Positions 33,123 to 44,123 of a DNA stretch of 64,000 nucleotides are shown here, piece by piece; the first letter of the stretch is position 1, and every line of letters begins with the position of its first letter. The DNA is from Anaerolineaceae bacterium (lineage in GTDB: Bacteria > Chloroflexota > Anaerolineae > Anaerolineales > Anaerolineaceae). A program made the position numbers and the translations under genes. The DNA lies in assembly GCA_029265815.1 (NCBI GenBank), contig JAJUGU010000005.1, forward strand, positions 62,001 through 126,000, in the 5' to 3' direction. The notes under the pieces are model-generated. The model searched no databases and was not told the origin of the DNA. It saw nothing but the letters and a program-made list of their open reading frames with translations.

Positions 33123-33835
33123 TCCTGGAAATCGAAAACATCAACGTACACTACGGAGCGATCCATGCACTTAAAGACGTCAGCTTTCATCTGGCAGAAG
33201 GCGAGATTGTCTCTTTGATCGGTGCCAACGGTGCCGGTAAATCTACCAATCTCAACACGATCTCGGGGATCCTCCACCCCACGAGCGGAAAGATCACCTC
33301 CTTTGGTGAAGAGATCACACATGCAGCCCCTCAGACCATCGTCCGCAAAGGAATTGTTCAGGTACCCGAAGGAAGAAAGATCTTTCCTTCGATGAGTGTG
33401 TGGGAAAACCTCGAGTTGGGAGCCTATACCCAAACCAACCGTGCAGAGATCAATGAGCGAATGCAGGCCATTTTTCAACGCTTCCCCAGGCTGAAAGAGC
33501 GCCGCAATCAGCCCGGTGGTACGCTCTCAGGTGGAGAACAACAGATGCTGGCCATCGCAAGAGGGTTGATGGCCAAACCCAGGGTGCTGTTGTTAGATGA
33601 ACCATCCATGGGGCTTGCCCCGTTGATGGTTGAACAAATCTTCGAGATCATTCGCGAAATCAATCAAGAGGGAACCAGTATCCTGCTGGTGGAACAAAAC
33701 GCGCTGATGGCGTTATCGATTTCAGACCGCGGTTATGTGCTTGATACAGGGAAGATCGTATTAGGAGGTGCTGCTGACGAATTACTGCACAACCCGATGG
33801 TGATCGATGCCTATCTGGGCGGAAACAACGGTTAA
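33119..33835 (+). CDS. livF: Branched-chain amino-acid ABC transporter ATP-binding protein
   Basis: Second ATPase of the LIV pair, 238 residues. Walker A GANGAGKST at ~37-45, with Thr-Asn instead of the common Thr-Thr after it; the LivF hallmark VPEGRKIFPSMSVWENLELGAY; signature LSGGEQQMLAIARGL; Walker B VLLLDEPSMGLAP; and H-loop LVEQNA, where Gln stands at the usual His position, as is normal for LivF. The tail VIDAYLGG is typical. Last gene of the operon. Confidence 0.95.
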   Translation: MILEIENINVHYGAIHALKDVSFHLAEGEIVSLIGANGAGKSTNLNTISGILHPTSGKITSFGEEITHAAPQTIVRKGIVQVPEGRKIFPSMSVWENLELGAYTQTNRAEINERMQAIFQRFPRLKERRNQPGGTLSGGEQQMLAIARGLMAKPRVLLLDEPSMGLAPLMVEQIFEIIREINQEGTSILLVEQNALMALSISDRGYVLDTGKIVLGGAADELLHNPMVIDAYLGGNNG

Positions 33836-33853
33836 CTCAAATTTTGATTTTTC

Positions 33854-34501
33854 CTATTTAGATTTTCGATCTTTTAAGGCGTGTTCAATTTCGTTGACAA
33901 GCGCTTCAATCAACTGCGAACGAGTTTTCTGTAAACTGGCCAGAAGCGAAGTCATTGGTTCAACCGGCTTCTCAAGTGCCAGCTCACGTACCTTGGCAGG
34001 ACATATAAATGGAGTAGAAAAGGCAGAAGCTGCATCACCCTCAACTGGAATCAACCAGTTGCTCGAAGCAAGCCCCCACTCTACCAGCTCGATGATCTTT
34101 TGCCACGGATCAGGCCGATCCTGCCCGAGAAGGAGATAGACAACATTATAAAGGGTATGCTTTTGTTGGACGAAAAGGTTTGAGGTGATAAACATGACCG
34201 CTGATTCAAGCGTATACCCCGACCAGTTGGGCGGAGCGGAAGTTTTACGCAGGTAAATTTCTCTGGAGGAACCACTGCCAAACAGCTTCTTTTTCTCTTG
34301 AACAGAAATCTCCAGAGCTCCTTCTGCTTCATTGGCGAGGATGGCAACCAGAATAAGATTTACCGCAAGCTGGTATCCATCTACACTGGCGTCAGAGCAC
34401 AAGAGGGCAAGACTGCCGTTGCCTTCTGCTTTAGGCGCAAATTTATCACCGTTCAGAAAAACGTATTCACTGGGAGTAAATGAAAATTCCGTCAACCCCA
34501 T
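33854..34501 (-). CDS. Hypothetical cytosolic protein
   Basis: A 215-residue protein with no signal peptide or membrane helix. It is predicted to be mixed alpha/beta, with LTEFSFTPSEYVFLNGDKF at the start, a conserved-looking core (QLAVNLILVAILANEAEGALEI) and a helical end. No family was recognised. It is divergent from the large diguanylate cyclase and ends 18 bases from livF in convergent orientation. It ends in TAG. Confidence 0.6.
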   Translation of the reverse strand: MGLTEFSFTPSEYVFLNGDKFAPKAEGNGSLALLCSDASVDGYQLAVNLILVAILANEAEGALEISVQEKKKLFGSGSSREIYLRKTSAPPNWSGYTLESAVMFITSNLFVQQKHTLYNVVYLLLGQDRPDPWQKIIELVEWGLASSNWLIPVEGDAASAFSTPFICPAKVRELALEKPVEPMTSLLASLQKTRSQLIEALVNEIEHALKDRKSK

Positions 34502-34723
34502 GCTGGACCTCGGAAACGATAAAATTCTGATCCAATTTTGTTCATTTTATCCTATTTATGCCTTGCTTGCGTAAAATTTTCGTAAAGGAAGTTTAGAGAA
34601 ACTTGACAATTATTCCAATTTAAGGTTTATTTGTTGTGGATTTAATATAATAAGGTGGGAACAGCGAAATAATCCAAGACAGCATAGCAAACCTGTCACC
34701 TGTTTAAAATTTAGAGTTCGAAA

Positions 34724-37700
34724 ATGCCTGATGCTTTTGGTGTGATTTTTACCACGATTGTAATCACTGCTTGCGCAGTGATTTTAGCATTGATTATCGC
34801 CATCTACTCATTGGTTCACCGCAAGGTCACCGGTGCAATCAGCATGATGTTGATGGCTTTACTCGGTGTTTTATGGGGGGCTACATATCTACTGGAAATT
34901 TACAGCAAAAACATCGAAATCAAGAACCTCTGGGATAGTATCCAACTGCTTCCAGCAAGTTTTCTTGCGCCAACGTTCTTCATCTTTTCTTTGGTATTTA
35001 CCGGAAAAAAGAATGTGCTCAGCAATCCGCGGTGGTTGTTGACTTTTCTAATTCCAGTCGCAACCATCTTTGTTATTCCAACCAATTCAAAGCATCACTT
35101 GTTTAAGGCTGCCCTTGATCCAAAAATCGAATCAGTGGGGTGGCTGGAACCTCTGTTTCCAACTTACGGGGTTTGGTTCTGGATCATCATCATTTACAGT
35201 TTTATCTTGTTGAGCATCTCGCTGATTTATCTGGTTAAAGCCTACCGGAAAGCGCCGCGCTGGGGACGCGGCAGAATAGGCATCATCATATTTGCAGAAG
35301 CACTGCCTGTGCTGGGCGGAATCATTTCCATACCGTTATGGGCCAATCAGATGGGGCCGAACGTGATGCTGATCTCTCTTATGGCGTTTCTCTTTTTACT
35401 CACCTGGGGAATATTCAGCAACCGCATGCTGGAAGTGGTTCCATTGGCGCGGTCTACATTAATTAGCCAAATGTCTGATGCAGTCATTACCCTTGATCCT
35501 CATGGTCTGATCTTGGATTGCAACGCTGCCGCTGCCAACATCAAACAATTGCAGCTAGCCGATCATATCGGTGATTCCTTTCCGATCTTGCTCAACCGAA
35601 ACCTGAAAACCTACCTGCCCTTCGAAGATTGTCTTGATCAGCCAATGGAAGTGGCACTTGGAAACGGATCGAACGCCCGCATCTATGACATGAGCATCTC
35701 GCCATTAATGACAAACACCAAAGAAGTCGCCGGTTCAGTGGTGGTCATGCGAGAGATCACCAAGAAGAAGCAGGAAGAAATCGAACGGGTACTCATTGAA
35801 GAACGGTACCACGCCATTTTCGACAACTCGATCTACGGCATTTTATTGTTAAATCAACAGGGCATGATCATTGAGAGCAACCCCGAGGCAGCCAATCTCT
35901 CGGGTTATTCCCGCGGCCAGCTCCTTTTCCGTTCATTAGATGATATCATTCAAGACGCACCTCAACTTCCCAAAGAGGAAACCAAAAAAACTAAGCCGAC
36001 GCAAGAAGCCCGGATGATCCACGCCAGCGGGGATTTAATCCCGGTAGAAATTTCCATCATCCCTATTGTCAAAGGTGATGAAAGCATCTACTATGTGACC
36101 ATCCAGGATATCCGCGAAAGAAAACAGGCTGAAAGCATCACGCGGGCCGCGCTCGAAAACGTTCAATCCAGAATCGATGAACTGGCAATCTTGCGCAGCG
36201 TGACCGAGTCGCTCAACCAGGCCAGTTCGTTACGGACGGCCATACTTCCTGTGCTCGAGACGGTCACTGCAATCACCAAGAGCAGGCATGTGTGGCTGTT
36301 TTTGCTGGGAAAGTCTGACCGGTCGTACCAGAAAATCGAATATCATCCATTGGATGAAGATAACCTGCTTGTTGTAGATAATGTGCAGGGAAGTTTCCCC
36401 GGGTGTCTGCAAAAACTGGTCGAAGGCAGGGTGGAAAACCCGCGGACGATCAAAGGCTGTGCTTGCGGTGCGCCAAACCTCGCGTCACATTTTTCGCTGC
36501 CTCTTTATATCGGCAAGCAGCCGATGGGGCTTCTCAACTTTGTTGAGGAGAGCGGTACTCAGATTAACGAAAATAAAGTCAGGCTGCTGCATACCATCTG
36601 CGACTCGCTGGCAGTGGCCATTGAGCGCGTCAGGTTGTTTAAAAGCGAGCACGACCAGCGCAAACTGGCCGAGACGATGCGTGACATTGGTACTACCCTG
36701 ACCACCTCCCTCGATATGAATGAAATTCTGGATCTGCTGTTGGATCAACTCTCGCGGCTGGTACCGTACGACGGAGGTAATGTGGCTCTGGTTGACGGTC
36801 CGCGCATCCAGGTTGCCCGATTCAGAGGATATGAACTCGTTGGCAAGAAAAAAGCCGCCGCTGCATTGCTGCACCCGTTTGAAATCGAGAAAATCGAAAA
36901 TCTGCGCACCATCATCAACAGCCGCAAACCGCTGATCATCGCCGACACATCCAAAGAAAATAACTGGACGCATAATGAAATATCCGCCTATTATCATGCG
37001 TGGCTTGGAGTCCCTGTGATCATCGATGGCAAAGTGGAGGCGGTATTTGGCCTCGACAAGGTCGAACCAGGGTTCTATACCCAAGAACACGCGCGGCTGG
37101 TTTCGCTATTTGCTATGCAGTCTTCTCTGGCGATTAAGAATTCCCGCCTCTATTCAACCGAAGTCAAGCGGATCAAGGAACTGGACAGCCTGAGGGCAAC
37201 CCTCGCCGACATCAGTTCACAGCTGGATGTCAACACACTGCTAAAAGAAATCGCCAAACGCGCCATATACCTCTTAAACGCCCAGATGGGAGAGATCGGT
37301 CTCTTCGAACCAAAACAAGGTGTGTTAAAGGTGGTGGTTTCTGAAAATTTGAAGAAGAACACGGCCGGAAAAACCCTGAAGGCTGGCGAAGGGGTAATGG
37401 GCAAGGTTATCGAAAACAAACAACCGCTGGTGATCACAGATTACCGGGTGGTTGATGGAAAAGCCGACGAATACGAAGAAAGCGGTCCTTTCATCGGGCT
37501 TGCCGTGCCGATGCTGTCGGGAAACAACGAACTGCTCGGTGTCATCGGCGTGTATGACAATGAGATGAGCCGCACCTTTACCGAGAACGACATCCGGTTG
37601 TTAAATCTGTTTGCCCAGCAGGCGACGATTGCGCTGCGCAACGCCCAGCTGTTCGCCGATGCAAAACGCAGAGCAGAAGAAGCTGAAACGCTGCGCCAGG

Positions 37701-39250
37701 CCGGTGCAGTGGTTGTTTCGTCGCTTAACCGCGACGAAGCCCTGCGCCTGATCCTCGAGCAGCTGGCACACGTGGTGCCTTACGATAGTGCGTCGGTATT
37801 ATTGCAGAAAAAGGGCGTATTGCAGATTGTCGGAGGCCACGGATTCAAAGACGCCAACCCCGTCCTTGGTCTGGAAGTGCCGCTCGACCGCAATAACCCT
37901 GGCGCGTGTGTCTTTCTGGATAATAAGCCGCGACTGATCTCCAATACGGTTGAAGAGGCACCAAATTTCAATCACATCACAGAGAATCACTACTTCATCC
38001 GTTCCTGGCTGGGCGTACCTCTGACGATCCACAATAAGCCAATCGGTATCCTTTCACTCGATGCGCACAACCCGGGGCAATTCACCGAGGAACATGCCCG
38101 GCTGGTAACGGCTTTCGCCGACCAGGTGGCGATCGCTCTTGAAAACTCGCGCCTGTATGAAAACGCCGTCCAGGCCGCGATCAGAAATGAAACGCTGTAT
38201 AAACTCAGCCAGACGATCAGCGCAAACATCCGATCAGAAGAAATCTATCCTGCGATTTACGAAGCAACCACCGAGCTGATGGAGACCGAATTCTTCTGCA
38301 TCGCGGTAGTAAATGAAAAAGAGCAAACCATCGAAGACGTTTTCATCACTGACCATGAAGAGATCGTAGAGTTATCCTCACGTCCCCTCGGACAGGGTCT
38401 TTTCGGAAAGGCGCTGAAAGAAGGCAGATCGTTGTTTTATAACACGTTTGACGAAAGCATGATCGCCTCCACCGGTGCAATTCTGACCGGCAACATGGAG
38501 ATTGAAGAAATTTCGCAATCCGTACTGGTCGTTCCGTTGAGGATCGGCAATAAACTGATAGGCGTTCTTTCAGCGCAGAGTTATAAACCATACGCATACA
38601 CTGAATCAGATCTTGAAATGCTGGAACTGCTGGGAGCAAATGCTGCCATTGCCATTGAGAATGCACGGCTGTTCAAAGAAGTTCAAGAACTGGCCATCAC
38701 TGATCCGGTGACCAACATCTACAACCGGCGGAAATTCCTTGAGCTCGCAGAACAGGAATTGAACCGTTCCATCCGCTACGGACGCGACCTTTCAGCGATC
38801 ATGATCGACATCGACCACTTTAAACTGGTGAACGACACCTTTGGGCACACGATCGGCGATCAACTGCTGGTGCACCTGGCTGAAGTTTGCAAATCCTGTA
38901 TTCGCCAGGTGGACATCCTCGCCCGTTATGGTGGTGAAGAATTCATCATTCTGCTTCCAGAAACGAACGCCGCCGAAGCTGCGATTATCGCTGAAAGACT
39001 GCGGGCAACCACTGAGGCCACCTCCTCGAATACTGCTGCCGGCCAGCTGAGCATCACCATAAGTCTGGGCGTAGCTGAAATTGATAAAGACTGCACCTCA
39101 CTGACCGACCTGATCGACCGCGCCGACTTTGCGCAATATGCATCAAAAGACGCCGGTCGCAACCGGGTAACCGTGTGGAACCCCAACATCGTTCAACGCT
39201 CCAAAGACACCGGATCGCTGCACGCCGATAAAACCACTCTGCCCAATTGA
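34724..39250 (+). CDS. Multi-sensor membrane diguanylate cyclase (7TM-PAS-PAS-GAF x5-GGDEF)
   Basis: A 1508-residue signalling protein. An N-terminal block of about seven helices (1-225) resembles the 7TM region of histidine kinases. Two PAS domains (~235-345 and 355-470) follow, then a coiled coil and five GAF domains (~500-640, 650-800, 815-965, 975-1130, 1150-1310; several end FAxQxxxALxNxRL). The GGDEF domain (~1325-1480) has RYGGEEF at 1401-1407 and an RxxD inhibitory site at 1394-1397, so it should make c-di-GMP and be product-inhibited. There is no kinase or EAL domain. TTGACA at 34603-34608 may belong to its promoter. It ends just before a PadR-controlled operon. Confidence 0.92.
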   Translation: MPDAFGVIFTTIVITACAVILALIIAIYSLVHRKVTGAISMMLMALLGVLWGATYLLEIYSKNIEIKNLWDSIQLLPASFLAPTFFIFSLVFTGKKNVLSNPRWLLTFLIPVATIFVIPTNSKHHLFKAALDPKIESVGWLEPLFPTYGVWFWIIIIYSFILLSISLIYLVKAYRKAPRWGRGRIGIIIFAEALPVLGGIISIPLWANQMGPNVMLISLMAFLFLLTWGIFSNRMLEVVPLARSTLISQMSDAVITLDPHGLILDCNAAAANIKQLQLADHIGDSFPILLNRNLKTYLPFEDCLDQPMEVALGNGSNARIYDMSISPLMTNTKEVAGSVVVMREITKKKQEEIERVLIEERYHAIFDNSIYGILLLNQQGMIIESNPEAANLSGYSRGQLLFRSLDDIIQDAPQLPKEETKKTKPTQEARMIHASGDLIPVEISIIPIVKGDESIYYVTIQDIRERKQAESITRAALENVQSRIDELAILRSVTESLNQASSLRTAILPVLETVTAITKSRHVWLFLLGKSDRSYQKIEYHPLDEDNLLVVDNVQGSFPGCLQKLVEGRVENPRTIKGCACGAPNLASHFSLPLYIGKQPMGLLNFVEESGTQINENKVRLLHTICDSLAVAIERVRLFKSEHDQRKLAETMRDIGTTLTTSLDMNEILDLLLDQLSRLVPYDGGNVALVDGPRIQVARFRGYELVGKKKAAAALLHPFEIEKIENLRTIINSRKPLIIADTSKENNWTHNEISAYYHAWLGVPVIIDGKVEAVFGLDKVEPGFYTQEHARLVSLFAMQSSLAIKNSRLYSTEVKRIKELDSLRATLADISSQLDVNTLLKEIAKRAIYLLNAQMGEIGLFEPKQGVLKVVVSENLKKNTAGKTLKAGEGVMGKVIENKQPLVITDYRVVDGKADEYEESGPFIGLAVPMLSGNNELLGVIGVYDNEMSRTFTENDIRLLNLFAQQATIALRNAQLFADAKRRAEEAETLRQAGAVVVSSLNRDEALRLILEQLAHVVPYDSASVLLQKKGVLQIVGGHGFKDANPVLGLEVPLDRNNPGACVFLDNKPRLISNTVEEAPNFNHITENHYFIRSWLGVPLTIHNKPIGILSLDAHNPGQFTEEHARLVTAFADQVAIALENSRLYENAVQAAIRNETLYKLSQTISANIRSEEIYPAIYEATTELMETEFFCIAVVNEKEQTIEDVFITDHEEIVELSSRPLGQGLFGKALKEGRSLFYNTFDESMIASTGAILTGNMEIEEISQSVLVVPLRIGNKLIGVLSAQSYKPYAYTESDLEMLELLGANAAIAIENARLFKEVQELAITDPVTNIYNRRKFLELAEQELNRSIRYGRDLSAIMIDIDHFKLVNDTFGHTIGDQLLVHLAEVCKSCIRQVDILARYGGEEFIILLPETNAAEAAIIAERLRATTEATSSNTAAGQLSITISLGVAEIDKDCTSLTDLIDRADFAQYASKDAGRNRVTVWNPNIVQRSKDTGSLHADKTTLPN

Positions 39251-39292
39251 CAATTCCCTGATATTCAATATAATACTATACCGTAGAGTATT
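39247..39292 (+). promoter_or_regulatory. PadR promoter and operator
   Basis: TTGACA (39247-39252), a 16-base spacer and TATAAT (39269-39274). A 21-base near-perfect palindrome AATACT...AGTATT (39272-39292) covers the -10 end and +1. ATACT-N9-AGTAT half-sites of this kind are typical of PadR-family operators, so the downstream PadR should repress its own operon. Confidence 0.75.
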
Positions 39293-39298
39293 TATTAT

Positions 39299-39901
39299 AT
39301 GAGTGTCAGGCATTCGTTGTTGGGTCTATTGGCACAGCAGCCGCGATATGGTTATGAGTTGCGCGCTGCTTTCACTGCGCTGGCGGGCGGCAGCGAAAAC
39401 TGGAATGTCACCCCGGCCCAGATTTACACCACACTGAACCGCATGCTCGAGAGCGGCCTGGTCGAGATTGAGCCTTCTGACGACGGATCCACATCTGAGA
39501 AGAGAAAATTTCACATCACCCCCGCCGGTCTGGAAGAATTCAACCGCTGGCTGTTAACAGATGTGCGCGATGAACCCCAGCAGGATGCTTTTTACTTAAA
39601 ACTGATGCTTTCGCGTCATCTGGATTTTGTAGACACCAGCCGTCTGATCCAGATTCAGCGCAATGGGCTCTATCACGATTTACACCGCATCACCCAGGCA
39701 CGCGAAAAACTGGATCAGCGCACCGACCTGGCCAGGATCATGCTTATGGATAAAGCCATCATGCACCTGGAGGCAGACCTGCGCTGGCTAGATATGGTGG
39801 AATCCCGCCTGGATGAAGTTGTCAAACAACCACCGCCTGAAGTTTGCCTGCGCCCGCGGGGAAGGCCGCAAAAAAATTCACCGGTATCGGATCGTCAATA
39901 A
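39299..39901 (+). CDS. PadR-family transcriptional regulator
   Basis: A 200-residue repressor. The winged helix (residues 1-85) begins MSVRHSLLGLLAQQPRYGYELRAAF, the PadR signature, and continues NVTPAQIYTTLNRMLESGLVE. The C-terminal part (~95-180) is the Vir_act_alpha_C dimerisation helix bundle. Members sense phenolics, drugs or antibiotics and repress exporters. The operator overlapping its own promoter and the two exporter genes immediately downstream fit that model. Confidence 0.93.
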   Translation: MSVRHSLLGLLAQQPRYGYELRAAFTALAGGSENWNVTPAQIYTTLNRMLESGLVEIEPSDDGSTSEKRKFHITPAGLEEFNRWLLTDVRDEPQQDAFYLKLMLSRHLDFVDTSRLIQIQRNGLYHDLHRITQAREKLDQRTDLARIMLMDKAIMHLEADLRWLDMVESRLDEVVKQPPPEVCLRPRGRPQKNSPVSDRQ

Positions 39902-39916
39902 GAAAAAGGAGAAAAT

Positions 39917-40650
<734 letters not shown>

Positions 40651-40654
<4 letters not shown>

Positions 40655-43188
40655 AAGGACAATTCCTTTTAGCATACCGCTATCTCACCGGCAGAAAGCA
40701 GCGCATGGTGCTGACAACCCTGGCGGTGGTGTTTGGAGTGGCTGTGCTTTTTGGTATGAACGCCATGCTTCCCGGAATCATCACGGCGTTCAGACATTCG
40801 ATGATCACAGCCGCTGGCAAAGTGGATTTGAGCATTTCCAGCAAATCCAATGGACCTTTCAATCAATCCGTTATGGATACCATACAAAACGCCGAAGGAA
40901 TCAGCGTCAGCACGGGTATCCTGCAGCGTAATGTGCAAATTCCTGAAAGCCTGGGTGGCACCACCGATCCAATCACCAGATCAGCCTCCATTACTCTCAA
41001 CGGGTTGGATGTCGAAACGGCTCGACTGGTGCGCAGGTACCAGCTCAGTGAAGGGCGTTTTCTCGAACCAGGCGACACAGATCAGGCCGTGATCAGTTAT
41101 AGCCTCGCACAAAAAATGGGCAAAAAAGTCGGAGACACCCTGACCATCCCGTCATCACAGGGGAAGGTGGATCTGATCGTGGTTGGTATTTTGACGCAAT
41201 TCGAGTCAACAACTGTGGATGAAGTAGATGTAACCCTGCCCACCGCGCAAAAGATACTCGGGCTCGAAGGACAGATCACCGTTATCGACATGTTGCTCGA
41301 TGGCCGCGTAGATAAAGCCACCGTCGAAAAGAATCTGCTGCAGATACTGGGCGACGGATTTAAAACAGGTCAAGTGGAACTTGGAAATGAACTTTCAGCC
41401 ACACTGAAAATTGGTGAACGTACCATGTGGCTCTTCGGGATCATGGCACTGGCGATGGCAGGCTTCATCATCTATAACACATTCCGTACCGTTGTTGCCG
41501 AAAGACGCCGTGATTTGGGTGTGCTGCGCGCGATCGGCGCTTCACGCAAGACGGTGATGGGCATTATTCTGACTGAGTCGCTGCTGCAGGGTATCATTGG
41601 CACCTTTCTGGGATTAATCATGGGGTACGCCATCGCTTATGGAATCTTGCAGAATCTTGGGCCGATGATCGAGGTTTTCATGCGCGCGCAGGTGGGACCT
41701 CCAGAAATCACGAACACAAATCTGGTGGCATCTATTCTGCTTGGGATCGGGTTCACCGTTGGCAGCAGCTACCTTCCCTCGCGCACCGCGATGAAGATTA
41801 CACCCATGGAAGCTCTGCGCCCGGTCACCCTGGTAGTGGAAAGGCGCAGGAGGGTGCTGAGGGCAGTTCTAGGAACAGTGCTGATTGCGTTCGCCATCAT
41901 TGGATTACTCACGAACGAAATATGGGTGGCAACGTTTTCTACCCTGATCTTTCTGGTGGGGTTGGTGTTAATCACCCCCATGCTCGTAAAGCCGATCGCC
42001 CATACCTTTGGCAGACTGTTAGCGGTGATCTATGCCCGTGAGGGAACTCTGGCGCAGGGGAATCTCAGCCGCCAACCCGGCCGCGCGGCAGTAACCGCTT
42101 CAGCAATGATGATCGGTCTCGCAGTCACCATCGCCATGATCGGTTTGGTCACCAGTGTTTTTGATGGTTTTATTCGCTATCTCGATCGAAGCCTCGGGTC
42201 AGATTACCTGTTAATGCCTTCTTCACTGGTGCTCGGCGGAGGGAACCTGGGTGCTGCGCCTGAATTCGCGCAGCGGTTAGAGAGTCTGGAGGGAATTTCA
42301 GGAGTGACCACCTTGCGTCTGGCATCCACGCAGACAAAAGGCGCAGCCCTGCAGGTAATCGGCATCGACCCCCAGAAATACCCTGAAATCTCAGGGCTTG
42401 AGTTCAGCCAGGGAGACCCACAGCAATCTTTCTCCGCTCTGGGCAGCGGCCGCTCGATCATAGTTAATGGTATTTTTGCCACATCATCTGCCGTCAAGGT
42501 TGGTGATACCCTGCTGCTCGAGACGCCCGAAGGTGAAAAAGAGTACCAGGTTGTGGGTGTGGCAATGGATTATCTGAACGCGAAGATTGCCACGGGTTAC
42601 ATTTCACAGGCATTCCTCGAGAAAGATTTCCATATCACCACAGACGTATTAATCATGGCCAACCGCAAAGAAGGCGCTGATCAGACCACGGTGGATGCGG
42701 AAATCAAGGCAGCGGCGAAGGATTACCCGGCATTTACCCTGTTTGATGCAGAGGCATTTAAAAATTCTCAGATGGAGGTTTTTCAGAGCAGCATGAGTAT
42801 GATGAATGCGCTGGTCTTTATGCTTGCTATCCCCGGGTTAATCGCCATGGCAAACACCCTGGGCATCAGTATTATTGAACGCACCCGCGAGATCGGCATG
42901 CTGCGCGCGGTGGGTTCAACCCAGAAACAGGTTAAACGCATGGTTTTTGCCGAAAGTTTGCTGCTTTCAGCGCTTGGGACTTCACTGGGAATTCTGGTTG
43001 GAATTTTCTTGAGTTACTATCTTTTAAAAGCATTGAATTATGCAGGATTTACCCTTAATTTCTACTTCCCTGCCCTGGGGATTCTGGTAGCGATCGCCGT
43101 CGGATTGCTCTTCGGCATCCTTGCGGCTATGGTTCCTGCCCGGCAAGCAGCCAGGACGGTCATCGTTGAAGCGCTGAGGTATGAGTAA
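40651..43188 (+). CDS. FtsX/MacB-like ABC transporter permease
   Basis: Permease of 845 residues with two FtsX repeats. An N-terminal helix, a ~200-residue extracytoplasmic MacB-PCD domain, three helices (~265-385), a short helix pair (~410-455), a second extracytoplasmic domain (~490-690) and three final helices (~705-840). The coupling motif RRRDLGVLRAIGAS in the first half is mirrored by ERTREIGMLRAVGSTQKQ in the second. Such permeases export or extract lipoproteins, peptides or drugs. Under PadR control it is probably a defence or efflux system; no periplasmic adaptor gene is adjacent, as expected in a monoderm or atypical envelope. Confidence 0.9.
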
Positions 43189-43225
43189 ACCCAAACCGCG
43201 ATATTGGCCGGTAATAGATAAAGAA

Positions 43226-43251
43226 GGCTCCGCTTGGAGCCCTCTTTTTTT
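43226..43251 (+). terminator. Terminator of the PadR-ABC operon
   Basis: Six-bp stem GGCTCC / GGAGCC (43226-43231 / 43236-43241) with a GCTT loop, then CTC and T7. Confidence 0.8.
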
Positions 43252-43317
43252 GTTTTAATCACCCCAGACGAAAACTGCCCCCTACCCTGCGCTGGTGACA
43301 CAAAAAACTAACAACTT

Positions 43318-43998
43318 CTACAGCCCATGCTGGCGTGCATCCTCACGGTAAGCGCAGTACGCGCAGCCCTCCGCAGCAGGAGGCGGCTCTGGCTGCGAGA
43401 GCACGGTGAGCACGCTGCTCATAAAGTCGGTAAACCTGTCCAACTCCAGTGGAATTTCCGTCCAGGTGACTTCGCCGCCATAAGTAATACGCCGGTGGTC
43501 GGGCAGATGATCAATATCCACCGGGTCGAGGTAGAGCAGCCCCAGGCGGGTTACCGGGTGCAGACCAAGCGCTTGAGGGGCTGGGTGTTCGAGTGCGTAA
43601 GCATACGCATGGAGCTGGCGGCCGTAGAAATCAATGTGGGCTGGGCTGGGCTGTGAGGTCTTAAAATCCATCACGCAGTAAGATCCGTCATCGAAGGAAA
43701 TGACAGAATCGAACGCGCCCTTGATGTAACAGGAAGCTGCGATGCCAGGGATGCGAAGGGGTTCTGAGGTGACCCATTTGCCCTGCATCGATACCTTCCC
43801 CGGGGGCAAATCAGGCGAGATTTTTGCTGTGGGCTGATTGGCAAAAAGGCCTTTCATCAGGCTGTCGATCTTTGTGAACACCTTGGGGAACGCACCAGAC
43901 GGACGTGAGATACCATGCACGACCTGCAGGTAGAAACACCGCGGGCATTCATCCCAGAAGAAAGTCAGCATGGATGGACTAAGTTTATACGGATTCAT
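43318..43998 (-). CDS. PD-(D/E)XK nuclease-like protein with Cas4/AddB-type cysteines
   Basis: A 226-residue protein of the Cas4/RecB nuclease superfamily. Cys18 and Cys21 (CPRC) lie at the N-terminus and CAYC near residue 214, a pattern that in Cas4 and AddB binds an Fe-S cluster. The nuclease core shows GAFDSVISF (Asp97), VMDFKTSQ (Asp111, Lys113) and the RecB motif GRQLHAYAYAL (Gln128, Tyr132). It would be an Fe-S exonuclease or structural nuclease. No cas, add or rec gene is nearby, so it is an orphan. The start ATG 43996-43998 follows GGAGG. Confidence 0.75.
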   Translation of the reverse strand: MNPYKLSPSMLTFFWDECPRCFYLQVVHGISRPSGAFPKVFTKIDSLMKGLFANQPTAKISPDLPPGKVSMQGKWVTSEPLRIPGIAASCYIKGAFDSVISFDDGSYCVMDFKTSQPSPAHIDFYGRQLHAYAYALEHPAPQALGLHPVTRLGLLYLDPVDIDHLPDHRRITYGGEVTWTEIPLELDRFTDFMSSVLTVLSQPEPPPAAEGCAYCAYREDARQHGL

Positions 43999-44123
43999 AA
44001 AATCCCTCCTTACCCCTTAATTATCGCATCATTGGGAATTATGGCAAATTTGAATTTTTTTGATATACAATAATTTTACTGGTGGGTCAAAAGAACTTGG
44101 TGCGTTAAGAATGAGGTGCCCGT

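Noticed and set aside
43318-43998. Part of a CRISPR-Cas locus (Cas4)
   Set aside because: No repeats, no cas1/cas2 and no effector genes anywhere in the window; only the nuclease-fold resemblance remains.
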